A model generated the notes under the pieces. The model searched no databases and was not told the DNA's origin. It worked only from the letters and a program-made list of their open reading frames with translations. A stretch of 64,000 nucleotides of DNA from Gemmatimonadales bacterium (GTDB lineage: Bacteria > Gemmatimonadota > Gemmatimonadetes > Gemmatimonadales > GWC2-71-9): NCBI GenBank assembly GCA_041390145.1, contig JAWKQM010000005.1, forward strand, positions 1 through 64,000. The letters are read 5' to 3'. Below are positions 17,564 to 25,517 of the stretch, piece after piece. Position 1 is the stretch's first letter. Every line of letters starts with the position of its first letter. The position numbers were made by a program, and so were the translations under genes.

Positions 17564-18343
17564 TCACGAGCCGCGCGTCCCGCCCAGACGCGACGCCAGC
17601 GCGATGGTGCACGTGGTGAGCACCACGAGGAGTGCGCTCACGGCGTTGATGGTGGGTTCGACCCCCCGGCGCACCATCGAGTAGACCAGCACGGGCAGCG
17701 TGGTGGAGCCGGGCCCCGCCACGAAGAAGGTGATGACGAAGTCGTCGAGGGAGAGCGTGAAGGCGAGCAACGCGCCCGCGAGAATCCCTGGCGCCAGGAG
17801 GGGAAGAGTGATGCGCCGGAATGCGGTGACCTCGTCGGCGCCGAGCACGAGCGCCGCTTCCTCGAGCGAGCGATCCATCCCCCGCAACCGGGCCAGGACC
17901 ACCACGGCGACGAAGGGCGTCGTGAACGCGATGTGGGCCACGATGACGGTGCCCACGCCCAGCGGCACGCGCAGCGCCACGAAGAGAATGAGCAGCGAAA
18001 TGCCCGCCACGATTTCCGGGGTGACGATCGGCAGGTAGAGGCCCCCCTCGACCAGGCGCCGGCCCCGGAAGGGGCGCCGGGAGAGGCCCAGGGCAATGAG
18101 GGTGCCCAGGACCGTCGCCGCCAGGGTGCTGATCGACGCCACGGTCAGGCTCAGGCGGAGGGCCCGCAAGATGTCGGGCCGCTCGAGGAGGCGGGCATAC
18201 CAATGGAGGGTGAACCCGCTCCAGGATGCCGCGAAGCGCGAGCTGTTGAACGAGTAGAGCACCAGCACGAGCACCGGAAGGTGCAGGAGCAGGAAAATCC
18301 CGCCGACCAGCGCCACCAGGAGCGGCGAGAGGCGGCGGGTCAC
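17564..18343 (-). CDS. potC: Polyamine ABC transporter permease, PotC-like
   Basis: 259 residues from GTG 18343, which overlaps the TGA of potB. Six TM helices are visible, and the EAA loop EEAALVLGADEVTAFRRITL contacts the ATPase. The FTLSLDDFVITFF segment near the C-terminus is characteristic of PotC-type permeases. It forms the inner-membrane channel with PotB. An in-frame extension upstream would run through the potB coding region in another frame and is discarded. Confidence 0.92.
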   Translation of the reverse strand: MTRRLSPLLVALVGGIFLLLHLPVLVLVLYSFNSSRFAASWSGFTLHWYARLLERPDILRALRLSLTVASISTLAATVLGTLIALGLSRRPFRGRRLVEGGLYLPIVTPEIVAGISLLILFVALRVPLGVGTVIVAHIAFTTPFVAVVVLARLRGMDRSLEEAALVLGADEVTAFRRITLPLLAPGILAGALLAFTLSLDDFVITFFVAGPGSTTLPVLVYSMVRRGVEPTINAVSALLVVLTTCTIALASRLGGTRGS

Positions 18344-19218
18344 GCCGCGGCCTCGGCGTCGCGCACCCGGAGCCAGACGAGGAGTCCCACGAACACCACG
18401 CCCATCAACGCGAAGGAGACGGCCGCCCCGAAGGGCCAGTTCCGCGCCGGGCCGAACTGACTCTGGACCAGGTTGCCCAGCATCATCGTCTTGGCGCCAC
18501 CGAGGAGGTCGGGCGTCAGGAAGGCACCGAGGGAGGGGATGAACACCAGCAGCGAGCCCGCCGCCACCCCGGGAAGCGAGAGTGGCAGGATGACGCGCCG
18601 AAACCGGGAGAACGCACGCGCGCCGAGCACTTCGGCCGCATCGATGAGGTCGAGGTCGAGCCGCTCGAGCGAGGCGTAGATCGGCAGCACCATGAACGGC
18701 AGGTATCCGTACACCAGGCCGGCGAGCACCGCGCCCGGGGTGTAGAGGAGATCGAGGGGCGCGGTGGTGATCCCGAGCCCCATCAGCGTCGAGTTGATGA
18801 CGCCGCCACCCCGCAGCAGCACGATCATCGCATAGGTGCGAATCAGGAAGCTGGTCCAGAAGGGGAGGATGACCAGGAAGAGGAGGAGGTTCCGCCACCG
18901 GCCGGCGCGCGCGATGACATAGGCGACCGGGTAGCTGAGGAGAAGGCAGAGGCCGGTGGTGGCGAGTGCAATCCAGAGCGTGCGCCAGGCGATAGCCAGG
19001 TACAGGGGATCGAGGAAGCGCCGGTAGTGCTCCAGCGTGAAGCCGGGCGAGACGCCCCAGTAGGTGCCGCGATGCATCACGCTGTACCCCAGCAGGACCA
19101 CGAGCGGCACGGCAAAGAAGGCCGCCAGCCAGAGCAGGCCGGGGGTCAGCAGCGCCCAGGATCCCGCAGCGGGCCGGCGGGCAAACCAGGTGAGGACACG
19201 GCGGCGCGGCGAACTCAC
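18340..19218 (-). CDS. potB: Polyamine ABC transporter permease, PotB-like
   Basis: 292 residues with six TM helices (first at about 22-45). The segment PFWTSFLIRTYAMIVLLRGGG is the conserved PotB periplasmic/TM motif. The EAA loop is IDAAEVLGARAFSRFRRVIL. Start ATG overlaps the potA stop and its stop overlaps the potC start, so A-B-C are stoichiometrically coupled. Confidence 0.92.
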   Translation of the reverse strand: MSSPRRRVLTWFARRPAAGSWALLTPGLLWLAAFFAVPLVVLLGYSVMHRGTYWGVSPGFTLEHYRRFLDPLYLAIAWRTLWIALATTGLCLLLSYPVAYVIARAGRWRNLLLFLVILPFWTSFLIRTYAMIVLLRGGGVINSTLMGLGITTAPLDLLYTPGAVLAGLVYGYLPFMVLPIYASLERLDLDLIDAAEVLGARAFSRFRRVILPLSLPGVAAGSLLVFIPSLGAFLTPDLLGGAKTMMLGNLVQSQFGPARNWPFGAAVSFALMGVVFVGLLVWLRVRDAEAAA

Positions 19219-20339
19219 ACCGGCTCCAGGACCTGGCAGTCGTCGGGCCGCCAGGCCACCATCACCGCGTCGTCGCGACGCCAGGGCAGCGGGTTCAGGA
19301 GCTGCCCCTCGTTCCGGAGCGCGATCCGCACCACCTGATTGTCGGCCAGCCCCACGATGACGTGCATCGTCTCACCGAGGTAGACGACGTCGCGGATGGT
19401 GCCCGGGAGCGCGTTCTCTCCCGGCGGCACTGCACCTGGCGCGAAGAGATCGAGCCATTCGGGCCGGACCGCAATGCGCACCGGACCGCCGGGCTGGACC
19501 GCCGAATGCTTCGGCACGAGGAAGGTCCGGCCATCGTGCATGGTGACGACCCGCTGGTTCCCCGCCCCGCCGCCCCCCTGCCCGACGGTCCCGCCAAAAA
19601 GATTCGCCTCGCCGATGAACTGCGCGACGAACTCCGTCCGCGGATTCTCGTAGATGTCGGCGGGCGTGCCGAGCTGTGCGACCCGCGCCTCGCTCATGAC
19701 CGCGATGCGGTCCGACATGGCCAGCGCCTCTTCCTGGTCGTGGGTGACGTACACGAAGGTCATGCCGAGCGAGCGGTTGAGGGCCTTCAGTTCGAACTGC
19801 ATCTCTTTCCGGAGCTGCAGGTCGAGGGCGCCGAGCGGCTCATCGAGAAGGAGGATGGCGGGATCGAGCACCAGGGCGCGGGCCAGGGCCACCCGCTGCC
19901 GCTGTCCCCCGGAGAGCTGGTGCGGGCGGCGACGGGCAAAGGTGGCGGGGGGGAGCCGGACGAGCCCGAGCGCCCGCTCCACCCGGCCGGGAATCTCGCT
20001 ACGGGGGACGCGATGTTCCTCGAGGCCGAACGCCACGTTGCGCTCGACGGAGAGATGGGGGAACAGCGCGTAGCTCTGGAAGACCATGCCGATGCGGCGT
20101 TCGTAGGGACGACGGTCGTTGACGACCTCGCCGCTGATCCGAACTTCGCCGCCGTCGGGATCGGGGGTCTCGAATCCGGCGAGCAGCCGGAGGGTGGTGG
20201 TCTTGCCGCAGCCGCTGGGCCCGAGGAGGGAGAAGAACTCCCCGGGGTGAATCGCAAAGGAGACGGCATCGACCGCGCGGGAGTCACCGAAGGACTTGCT
20301 GACGCGGCGGAACTCGACGATGGGCGGCGACTCGGTCAA
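19215..20339 (-). CDS. potA: Polyamine ABC transporter ATPase, PotA-like
   Basis: 374 residues from TTG 20339, chosen because the family begins just there (TESPPIVEFRRVSKSFG); codons upstream read into the promoter region. Walker A is LLGPSGCGKTTTLR, the signature is LSGGQRQRVALARAL, Walker B is PAILLLDEPLGALD and the H-loop is VTHDQEEA. A C-terminal TOBE regulatory domain (about 290-370) includes GENALPGTIRDVVYLGE. It energises polyamine uptake with PotB and PotC. First gene of the potABCD-HEAT operon, divergent from the sensor kinase with 89 bp between starts. Confidence 0.94.
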   Translation of the reverse strand: MTESPPIVEFRRVSKSFGDSRAVDAVSFAIHPGEFFSLLGPSGCGKTTTLRLLAGFETPDPDGGEVRISGEVVNDRRPYERRIGMVFQSYALFPHLSVERNVAFGLEEHRVPRSEIPGRVERALGLVRLPPATFARRRPHQLSGGQRQRVALARALVLDPAILLLDEPLGALDLQLRKEMQFELKALNRSLGMTFVYVTHDQEEALAMSDRIAVMSEARVAQLGTPADIYENPRTEFVAQFIGEANLFGGTVGQGGGGAGNQRVVTMHDGRTFLVPKHSAVQPGGPVRIAVRPEWLDLFAPGAVPPGENALPGTIRDVVYLGETMHVIVGLADNQVVRIALRNEGQLLNPLPWRRDDAVMVAWRPDDCQVLEPV

Positions 20340-20428
20340 CGGGCGGATCCGGGGAGAGTGGAAGTGCGAAGATACCGCCAGTAGAGCCGAGTGGGCAGGG
20401 AGGCGGCCGACTCGGCTATCTTTTGCCC

Positions 20429-22216
20429 ATGCAACTCCCCCTTCCACCGGTCGGCATGGAGCGCGCGGCGGGCATCCTCGAGGCGGTGATCCTCGCGGCG
20501 CTGGCTGGGCTCTGCCTGCACCTCTACCGGCGGTACCGGAAGCCCTACTTCGCCTGGTTCGCCGCCGCGTGGGGCATGTATGTCCTCCGGATGTGGGCCA
20601 TCCTCAGCTTCCTGACCACCGCGCGCCCCGAATGGCTCTACTGGCACCAGGTCTTCACCGGGTGGACCGCGCTGGCGCTCCTCTGGGCGGCGCTGGTCTT
20701 CGTCCGCCAGCCGCAATGGAGGAACCGGTACCTCCTCGTCGCCCTCTTCCCGCCCATCTGGTCCTACATCGCCATCTACCGGCTCGACCATTTCGTGTGG
20801 GCGGCGCTGCCGGCGGTACTCTTCCTCTCATTCGCCACACTGGCCACCGGATGGGTGTTCTTCCGGCACTTCGACCGGGTGGGCGGCACCGGCGCGGGGC
20901 TCCTGGCCGGGTCGTTCACCCTGTGGGGCGTTCACCATCTCGACTACCTGATTCTGCGCGCCCAGGGCGCCTGGAATCCGTGGGGCTATTACCTCGATAT
21001 CTTCTTCGAGCTGGCGGTGGGGACCGGGATCCTGCTGCTGGTACTGGACGACCTGCGCCGCGGGCTCAGCGCCCTCGGCGCCCTCTCCGGCGACCTGCAG
21101 CGGGCGGGCCGGGAAGATCAGGATGTCCTCGCGGCGCTCCTTGAGCGCCCGCTGGCGCTGCCGGGGGTGAGCGGCACGGGGCTCTACATGCGGAGCGAGG
21201 ACGGCGTACACTGCGTGCGTGGCGCCGGCATCTGCGCGGAGTGGCCGCCGCAACCGCCCGCGGAACTGGCGGCCACCCTGCGGCAGGCGATGGCCACCGG
21301 CCGACCGCAGCTTGGCGCGTCGGCCACGCGCCGCGGGCGCGAGCACCTGTTCCAGGCCGTGCTGCCGGTGTTCAGGGGGAGCGAGGCCTCCGGCGCGCTG
21401 GTCCTGACCGGGAACGCCCGCGATCCGTTTGCGGCGCTCGACGAGGGATTCATGGTGACGCTCGGCCAGCAGGTGGGGGCCGGCCTGGCCAACGCCGACC
21501 TGACCCGCCGCCTGCACCTCCGTACGGTGGAACTGGCCCGCCTCTCCGCCCGGATGGTCGAGCAGCACGAGGAGGAGCGGCGCCGCCTCAGCCGGGAACT
21601 GCACGATGAAACGGCGCAGGTCTTCTCGGCGGTCAAGATGGAGCTGGGCGTCTTGCGGGAGGGCGTGCCCGGCGCGGCCGTGGAACGGATCGACCATGCG
21701 CTGGAACTGGTGGACACCGGCATCCGCGGCATTCGAAGCGTCGTGCATTCACTGCGGCCCTCGCTGCTCGACGACCTCGGGCTGTTGCCCGCGCTCCGGT
21801 CGCTCATCACCGAGTTCACGCAGCGGAGCGGCCTGGCGGTGACGCTCGACGCCCCGGCCGCACTCGTTCCGCTCTCGAAGGATGCCGAGCTGGCGCTCTT
21901 CCGCGCGCTGCAGGAGGCGCTCTCCAACGTCGCCCGGCACGCCGAAGCCGGCACGGTGGCCGTCTCGATCCGGCAGGACAAGGCACGACTCGCGCTGACG
22001 GTGCAGGACGACGGCCGCGGGCTGCCGGAAGGCATCACCACCGACACCATCGAGCGCCCAGGCCACATGGGCATTACCGGCATGCGCGAACGCATCGGCG
22101 CGCTCGGCGGCACGGTTGCCGTCGAGGCCCCCGCCGGGGCGGGCGTCCGGCTGCTGGTGACCCTGCCCCTCGATGCCGCGCGACCCATCACCACCACGCA
22201 AGGACCGACCGCATGA
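20429..22216 (+). CDS. NarL/DegS-type sensor histidine kinase with multi-TM and GAF-like input
   Basis: 595 residues from ATG 20429 (a TTG two codons earlier is possible). About seven TM helices (15-220) form a membrane sensory domain of MASE/7TM type. A GAF-like region follows (about 240-360), then a short coiled coil (HEEERRRLSRELHDE) with His392 of the HisKA_3 dimerisation domain. The HATPase_c domain shows ALQEALSNVARHAEA (N box) and DDGRGLPEG (G1). The stop overlaps the response-regulator start by 4 bp, giving a complete two-component pair. The signal is unknown. Confidence 0.92.
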   Translation: MQLPLPPVGMERAAGILEAVILAALAGLCLHLYRRYRKPYFAWFAAAWGMYVLRMWAILSFLTTARPEWLYWHQVFTGWTALALLWAALVFVRQPQWRNRYLLVALFPPIWSYIAIYRLDHFVWAALPAVLFLSFATLATGWVFFRHFDRVGGTGAGLLAGSFTLWGVHHLDYLILRAQGAWNPWGYYLDIFFELAVGTGILLLVLDDLRRGLSALGALSGDLQRAGREDQDVLAALLERPLALPGVSGTGLYMRSEDGVHCVRGAGICAEWPPQPPAELAATLRQAMATGRPQLGASATRRGREHLFQAVLPVFRGSEASGALVLTGNARDPFAALDEGFMVTLGQQVGAGLANADLTRRLHLRTVELARLSARMVEQHEEERRRLSRELHDETAQVFSAVKMELGVLREGVPGAAVERIDHALELVDTGIRGIRSVVHSLRPSLLDDLGLLPALRSLITEFTQRSGLAVTLDAPAALVPLSKDAELALFRALQEALSNVARHAEAGTVAVSIRQDKARLALTVQDDGRGLPEGITTDTIERPGHMGITGMRERIGALGGTVAVEAPAGAGVRLLVTLPLDAARPITTTQGPTA

Positions 22217-22884
22217 CCGACGACACCGCACCGATTCGTATCCTGATTGCCGACGATCACGCCATCGTGCGCGAGGGGATCCGCCATGTCTTCCGGCAGG
22301 CGCCGGGCTTCGAGGTCGTCGCCGAGGCGCCGCGCGGCGATGAGGCGCTGATGGTGGCCCGGGAGGTGGTGCCGGACGTGGCGGTGCTCGACATCACGAT
22401 GCCCGGACTGACAGGGCTCCAGGTGGCGTCGGCGCTGCACGAAGAGCTGCCCGGGATCCGAGTCGTGATCCTCAGCATGCATGACAACCCGGAATACGTG
22501 CTCGAGGCGGTGCGGGCGGGCGCCCACGCCTACCTGCTCAAGGATCTCGCCGCCACCGAGCTCCGGGCGGCGGTGTCCGCCGTGCACGCCGGCGAGTCGT
22601 ACTACAGCCAGAAGATCGCGGCGATGCTGACGACGGCGGTGCGGGGCGAACTCGAGGAGGCGCAGCGCGGGCAGGCACTGGACGCGCTCACCGGACGGGA
22701 GCGCGACGTGCTGCTCGGCATCGTGAAGGGGGAAACCAACAAGGAGATTGCCGCGCGCTTCGGCATCAGCCACCGGACGGTGGAGACCCACCGGGAAAGC
22801 CTGATGCGGAAACTGCGGATCCGCACGGTGGCCGGGCTCACACGGTTTGCGCTGGAGGCGGGGCTGGACGTGGGCAGCGGCTGA
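22213..22884 (+). CDS. NarL/FixJ-family response regulator
   Basis: 223 residues. The receiver domain (about 8-125) has the acidic pair DD at 14-15, phospho-acceptor Asp60 in VAVLDITMPG and Lys in YLLKDL. A LuxR-type HTH spans about 155-215 (LTGRERDVLLGIVKGETNKE, then ISHRTVETHRESLMRKL). A cytoplasmic DNA-binding output for the kinase encoded just upstream. Targets unknown; the divergent potABCD operon is one obvious candidate to test. Confidence 0.95.
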   Translation: MTDDTAPIRILIADDHAIVREGIRHVFRQAPGFEVVAEAPRGDEALMVAREVVPDVAVLDITMPGLTGLQVASALHEELPGIRVVILSMHDNPEYVLEAVRAGAHAYLLKDLAATELRAAVSAVHAGESYYSQKIAAMLTTAVRGELEEAQRGQALDALTGRERDVLLGIVKGETNKEIAARFGISHRTVETHRESLMRKLRIRTVAGLTRFALEAGLDVGSG

Positions 22885-22912
22885 CCGCGGCGGCCCAGCC
22901 CCATGAACGACG

Positions 22913-22947
22913 GACGCCCCTCCCCGGCATGGCCAGGGAGGGGCGTC
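22913..22947. terminator. Bidirectional hairpin terminator
   Basis: A 12-bp perfect stem (GACGCCCCTCCC / GGGAGGGGCGTC) with an 11-nt loop sits between the convergent response-regulator and hsp20 genes. Confidence 0.7.
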
Positions 22948-22964
22948 GTGTCAGGCAGGACCGC

Positions 22965-23396
22965 CTACTTGTGCGCGGCCTTGACCTGGATCTGCCGCGG
23001 CTTGGCCTTTTCCGCCTTGGGGATCATGATCGACAGCACCCCGTTGTCGGTCTGGGCCTCGATCCGCTCGGCGTCCACCGAGGACGGCAGGGTGAAGCTG
23101 CGGGTGAAGCTCCCGTACGCCCGCTCATAGCGGTGCACCCGCTCGGTCTGCTCCTCGCTGACCTGCTGCTTCTCCCCGCTGATGGTGAGGACGTTCTGCT
23201 CCAGCGAAATCTTGATGTCATCCGGATTCACTCCGGGCACTTCCACCGTGATGCGCACGGCGTCCTTGTCCTCGAACACGTCGACCGCCGGCACCCAGTT
23301 GGCGGTCAGGGCCCCATCGGCCTCCGGGCTGAAGGGCCAGGCACGGAAGAAGGCGTCGTCGAGCATGCGGGTGGGACGGCGAGTCAGGGTCAACAT
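22965..23396 (-). CDS. Small heat-shock protein, Hsp20/alpha-crystallin family
   Basis: 143 residues from ATG 23396, preceded by GGAGGAG. A short N-terminal arm (RRPTRMLDDAFFRAWPF) leads to the alpha-crystallin domain (about 38-130) containing VPGVNPDDIKISLEQNVLTI and the conserved FTLPSSVDAERIEAQTDNGV / GVLSIMIPK pairs. A basic C-terminal tail follows. It acts as an ATP-independent holdase oligomer in the cytoplasm. A dyad 41-59 bp upstream of the ATG may be regulatory; there is no CIRCE element. Confidence 0.95.
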   Translation of the reverse strand: MLTLTRRPTRMLDDAFFRAWPFSPEADGALTANWVPAVDVFEDKDAVRITVEVPGVNPDDIKISLEQNVLTISGEKQQVSEEQTERVHRYERAYGSFTRSFTLPSSVDAERIEAQTDNGVLSIMIPKAEKAKPRQIQVKAAHK

Positions 23397-23436
23397 GGTG
23401 CACTCCTCCGAGAAATTGAGATTTGTGTTGGCAGCA

Positions 23437-23455
23437 GGATCACGCGAGGTGATCC
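23437..23455 (-). promoter_or_regulatory. Dyad upstream of hsp20
   Basis: GGATCAC-GCGAG-GTGATCC, a perfect inverted repeat with 7-bp arms and a 5-bp spacer, is placed 41-59 bp before the hsp20 start. It does not match CIRCE (TTAGCACTC-N9-GAGTGCTAA). Candidate repressor operator; unproven. Confidence 0.35.
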
Positions 23456-23520
23456 ATCGCCACGGAGGAATTGCAGCCGGCGTGCCAGCGCTCGCTTGCC
23501 ATCCTGACAGACAGGCAACA

Positions 23521-23547
23521 CCCCGCCTGTCATGGTGACAAGCGGGG
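23521..23547 (-). terminator. Hairpin terminator after TMEM175-like gene
   Basis: CCCCGC-C-TGTCA / TGACA-A-GCGGGG stem with a 3-nt loop lies 39 bp downstream of the TMEM175-like stop and upstream of the hsp20 promoter region, so it insulates the two minus-strand genes. Confidence 0.55.
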
Positions 23548-23585
23548 CGTGGGTGTCCAGTCAATCTGACAACCTGGGTCCCGCC

Positions 23586-24203
23586 TCAGTCCCCGATGGC
23601 GGCTTCCTCGAGGATGGTCGCGTCGATCCGGCTGGGGAGCATGTAGAGGAACGGCACACAGGCGAAGAGCACGAGCCCCACCTTCGGCACGAAGCCACCG
23701 ACAATCGTGGCGAGCAGGTAGGCCACCATCCCCATGGACATCCGCTCGCGGATCGACTCCGCCATCTCCGGCGTTACCTCATCCCCCACGCAGCCGTGGC
23801 CGACGGCGTGGCCCCAGTGGGCGAAGAGGAAGACGCCGCACAAGAGGAGCGTCCCCCCGTAGACCACCAGGGCGGCCGGCTGCAGCGGATACCTGGCCAG
23901 GAACACGGTCACGAAGGGGACAAAGGCGATGCAGAGGAGCAGGAAGACATTGAGCCACAGCATCGTCCGGTCGACCCGCCGGATGTGGCGGAACTGGCCG
24001 TGATGCCCCATCCAGAGCGTGCCAAGGATCAGAAAGCTCAGCGCGAAACTGCCGACGGCGGGAAGCACGGCGAAAAGCGCAGTGATGACGCCTTCCGGCG
24101 TCGGCGCCGCGGGGAGCTCGGGCAGGGGCACCTGGAGCACCAGCAGCACCATCGCGACGGCGAAGACGCCATCCACCAGGGCTTCGATACGGCGGGACTC
24201 CAT
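23586..24203 (-). CDS. TMEM175-family (DUF1211) membrane protein, putative potassium channel
   Basis: 205 residues with about six TM helices. The N-terminal helix begins RRIEALVDGVFAVAMVLLVL, matching the RxxxFSD-type filter helix of bacterial TMEM175 proteins. Here the FSD is replaced by LVD, as in many bacterial members. The TM3 region carries GTLWMGHHGQFRHIRRVDR, another family hallmark. Bacterial homologues form tetrameric K+ leak channels in the inner membrane. Monocistronic, bounded by a hairpin at 23521. Confidence 0.85.
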   Translation of the reverse strand: MESRRIEALVDGVFAVAMVLLVLQVPLPELPAAPTPEGVITALFAVLPAVGSFALSFLILGTLWMGHHGQFRHIRRVDRTMLWLNVFLLLCIAFVPFVTVFLARYPLQPAALVVYGGTLLLCGVFLFAHWGHAVGHGCVGDEVTPEMAESIRERMSMGMVAYLLATIVGGFVPKVGLVLFACVPFLYMLPSRIDATILEEAAIGD

Positions 24204-24361
24204 GGATGACTCCCCTTCGGTGACAGGAGCGGGAATCTAATTGGGTGCGCCCGCAGTATGCCGGAACATGATCGCCTGCCGATGGCAATGCAGCCTGCGC
24301 GACTCGCCATCATCCTGGGGACGGTGCACGTGGGACTCAATCACCCAGATCCAAGGCCATC

Positions 24362-24721
24362 TCATTGCATGTAGTCGACGTTGAGGGACAGCACGACCAC
24401 CCCTACGATACCGACCGCGATCAATGCGTAGGCCCAGGGGTCTGCCTTGCGCACCTCCACCGTCTTGATATCCGAGATCGCGATGGCGACCGGCCCCGGC
24501 TCTGGGCGTGGCACCTCGGACGTTCCATAAAGGGTGTCGTTCACCACATGTATGTAGCCGAGTTCGATGCGGGCACCAGTGACGGTGGTGATGCGCGCCT
24601 TCTTCACCGTCTTGGGCGGAGCGGTCAACTCGGGCAACGGCTGGGTGGTGGCCTGAAAGCTGGTGCAGGCCGGCAAGTATGCCATCAGCAGAAGGACGGA
24701 GACCAATCTTCGAATTGACAT
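24362..24721 (-). CDS. Small lipoprotein, paralogue A
   Basis: 119 residues from ATG 24721. The signal peptide ends YLPAC (lipidated Cys19). The mature part contains LTAPPKTVKKARITT, a VVNDTLYG segment and DIKTVEV, and ends in a hydrophobic helix (AYALIAVGIVGVVVLSL). It is clearly paralogous to the next gene upstream (24784-25197), sharing the lipobox context, APPK, VVNDTL and TVEV blocks. Function unknown; the C-terminal helix plus lipid anchor suggests double membrane attachment. Confidence 0.7.
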   Translation of the reverse strand: MSIRRLVSVLLLMAYLPACTSFQATTQPLPELTAPPKTVKKARITTVTGARIELGYIHVVNDTLYGTSEVPRPEPGPVAIAISDIKTVEVRKADPWAYALIAVGIVGVVVLSLNVDYMQ

Positions 24722-24783
24722 GATGCACCCATGGAAAGCGAATGCGGCCAAGGCTCGGGTCTTGGGCCGAGGGATTGCAGTCC

Positions 24784-25197
24784 TCATTGCCGTGAGTCGA
24801 GTGGCCCAAGCGGGATGGTCTCCGGCGTTGCGTCCTTCGCGGCCACCGCGAGCAACGCTACAACCCCAACGATCCCAACGAGAAGGAGCGCGGTGGTCGT
24901 GCCATCGGACTTCTTTACCTCCACCGTCCGGATATCGGCCAAGGGGAGCGCCACGGCCTCCGTAACCTGCTTCCCGCCGGATCCCGCCGTCCAGGCCGAT
25001 CCGAACAGGGTGTCATTGACCACCCGCGGGGCGTCGACCTCGATCGCCCTACCGGCGGTGGTCGTGACCCGAGCCTTGTTGACCGGCTTCGGCGGCGCGG
25101 TCAATTCCGCCAGTGGCTGGCTGGTGGACTGGAAGCTGGTGCAGGCGGGAAGGTAGGCGGCCAGGAGCAGGACGGATACGGCGCGTCGAAACGACAT
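24784..25197 (-). CDS. Small lipoprotein, paralogue B
   Basis: 137 residues from ATG 25197. The signal peptide MSFRRAVSVLLLAAYLPAC is nearly identical to that of paralogue A, with lipidated Cys19. Blocks LTAPPKPVNKARVTT, VVNDTLFG, DIRTVEVKK and a C-terminal TM helix are shared. This copy has a longer Gly/Ser-containing middle and a polar tail after the helix. The two genes are 62 bp apart in the same direction, a recent tandem duplication. No known family. Confidence 0.7.
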   Translation of the reverse strand: MSFRRAVSVLLLAAYLPACTSFQSTSQPLAELTAPPKPVNKARVTTTAGRAIEVDAPRVVNDTLFGSAWTAGSGGKQVTEAVALPLADIRTVEVKKSDGTTTALLLVGIVGVVALLAVAAKDATPETIPLGPLDSRQ

Positions 25198-25517
25198 CGG
25201 GCCCTCCCGGAGGGGTGCGCCGATCGAGTCGTGAAGTCCTGTCAGGCGGTAGTCGGGCGGCGCACTCGGCCCCGTCGATCCGAAGCGATCCGGTGTCCCA
25301 GGCTTCATCGGTTGGACGGCGCACTCATGGAAGACTCGCCGGAGCGCCCGGAGGGGATTCGCTCAGTCAAGTTACCGTTCGCGGAACTCCAGAGTGCGAC
25401 GAAAAGGGACAAGGCGCGATGAAGATTCTTTCACGGCCCAAGGCCCCTTCTCGGGGGGAGTTGAAGCGCCGTCGGTCAGCACCCTCAAGGGGGACGCCCG
25501 TGAATTAGATTCACCGC
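25198..25517. other. 320-bp intergenic region, nothing recognised
   Basis: This divergent gap separates lipoprotein B (minus) from nagB-lmbE (plus). It must hold both promoters, but I see no near-consensus -35/-10 pair, no riboswitch-like motif and no conserved repeat. Short frames here lack protein-like composition. Confidence 0.5.
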
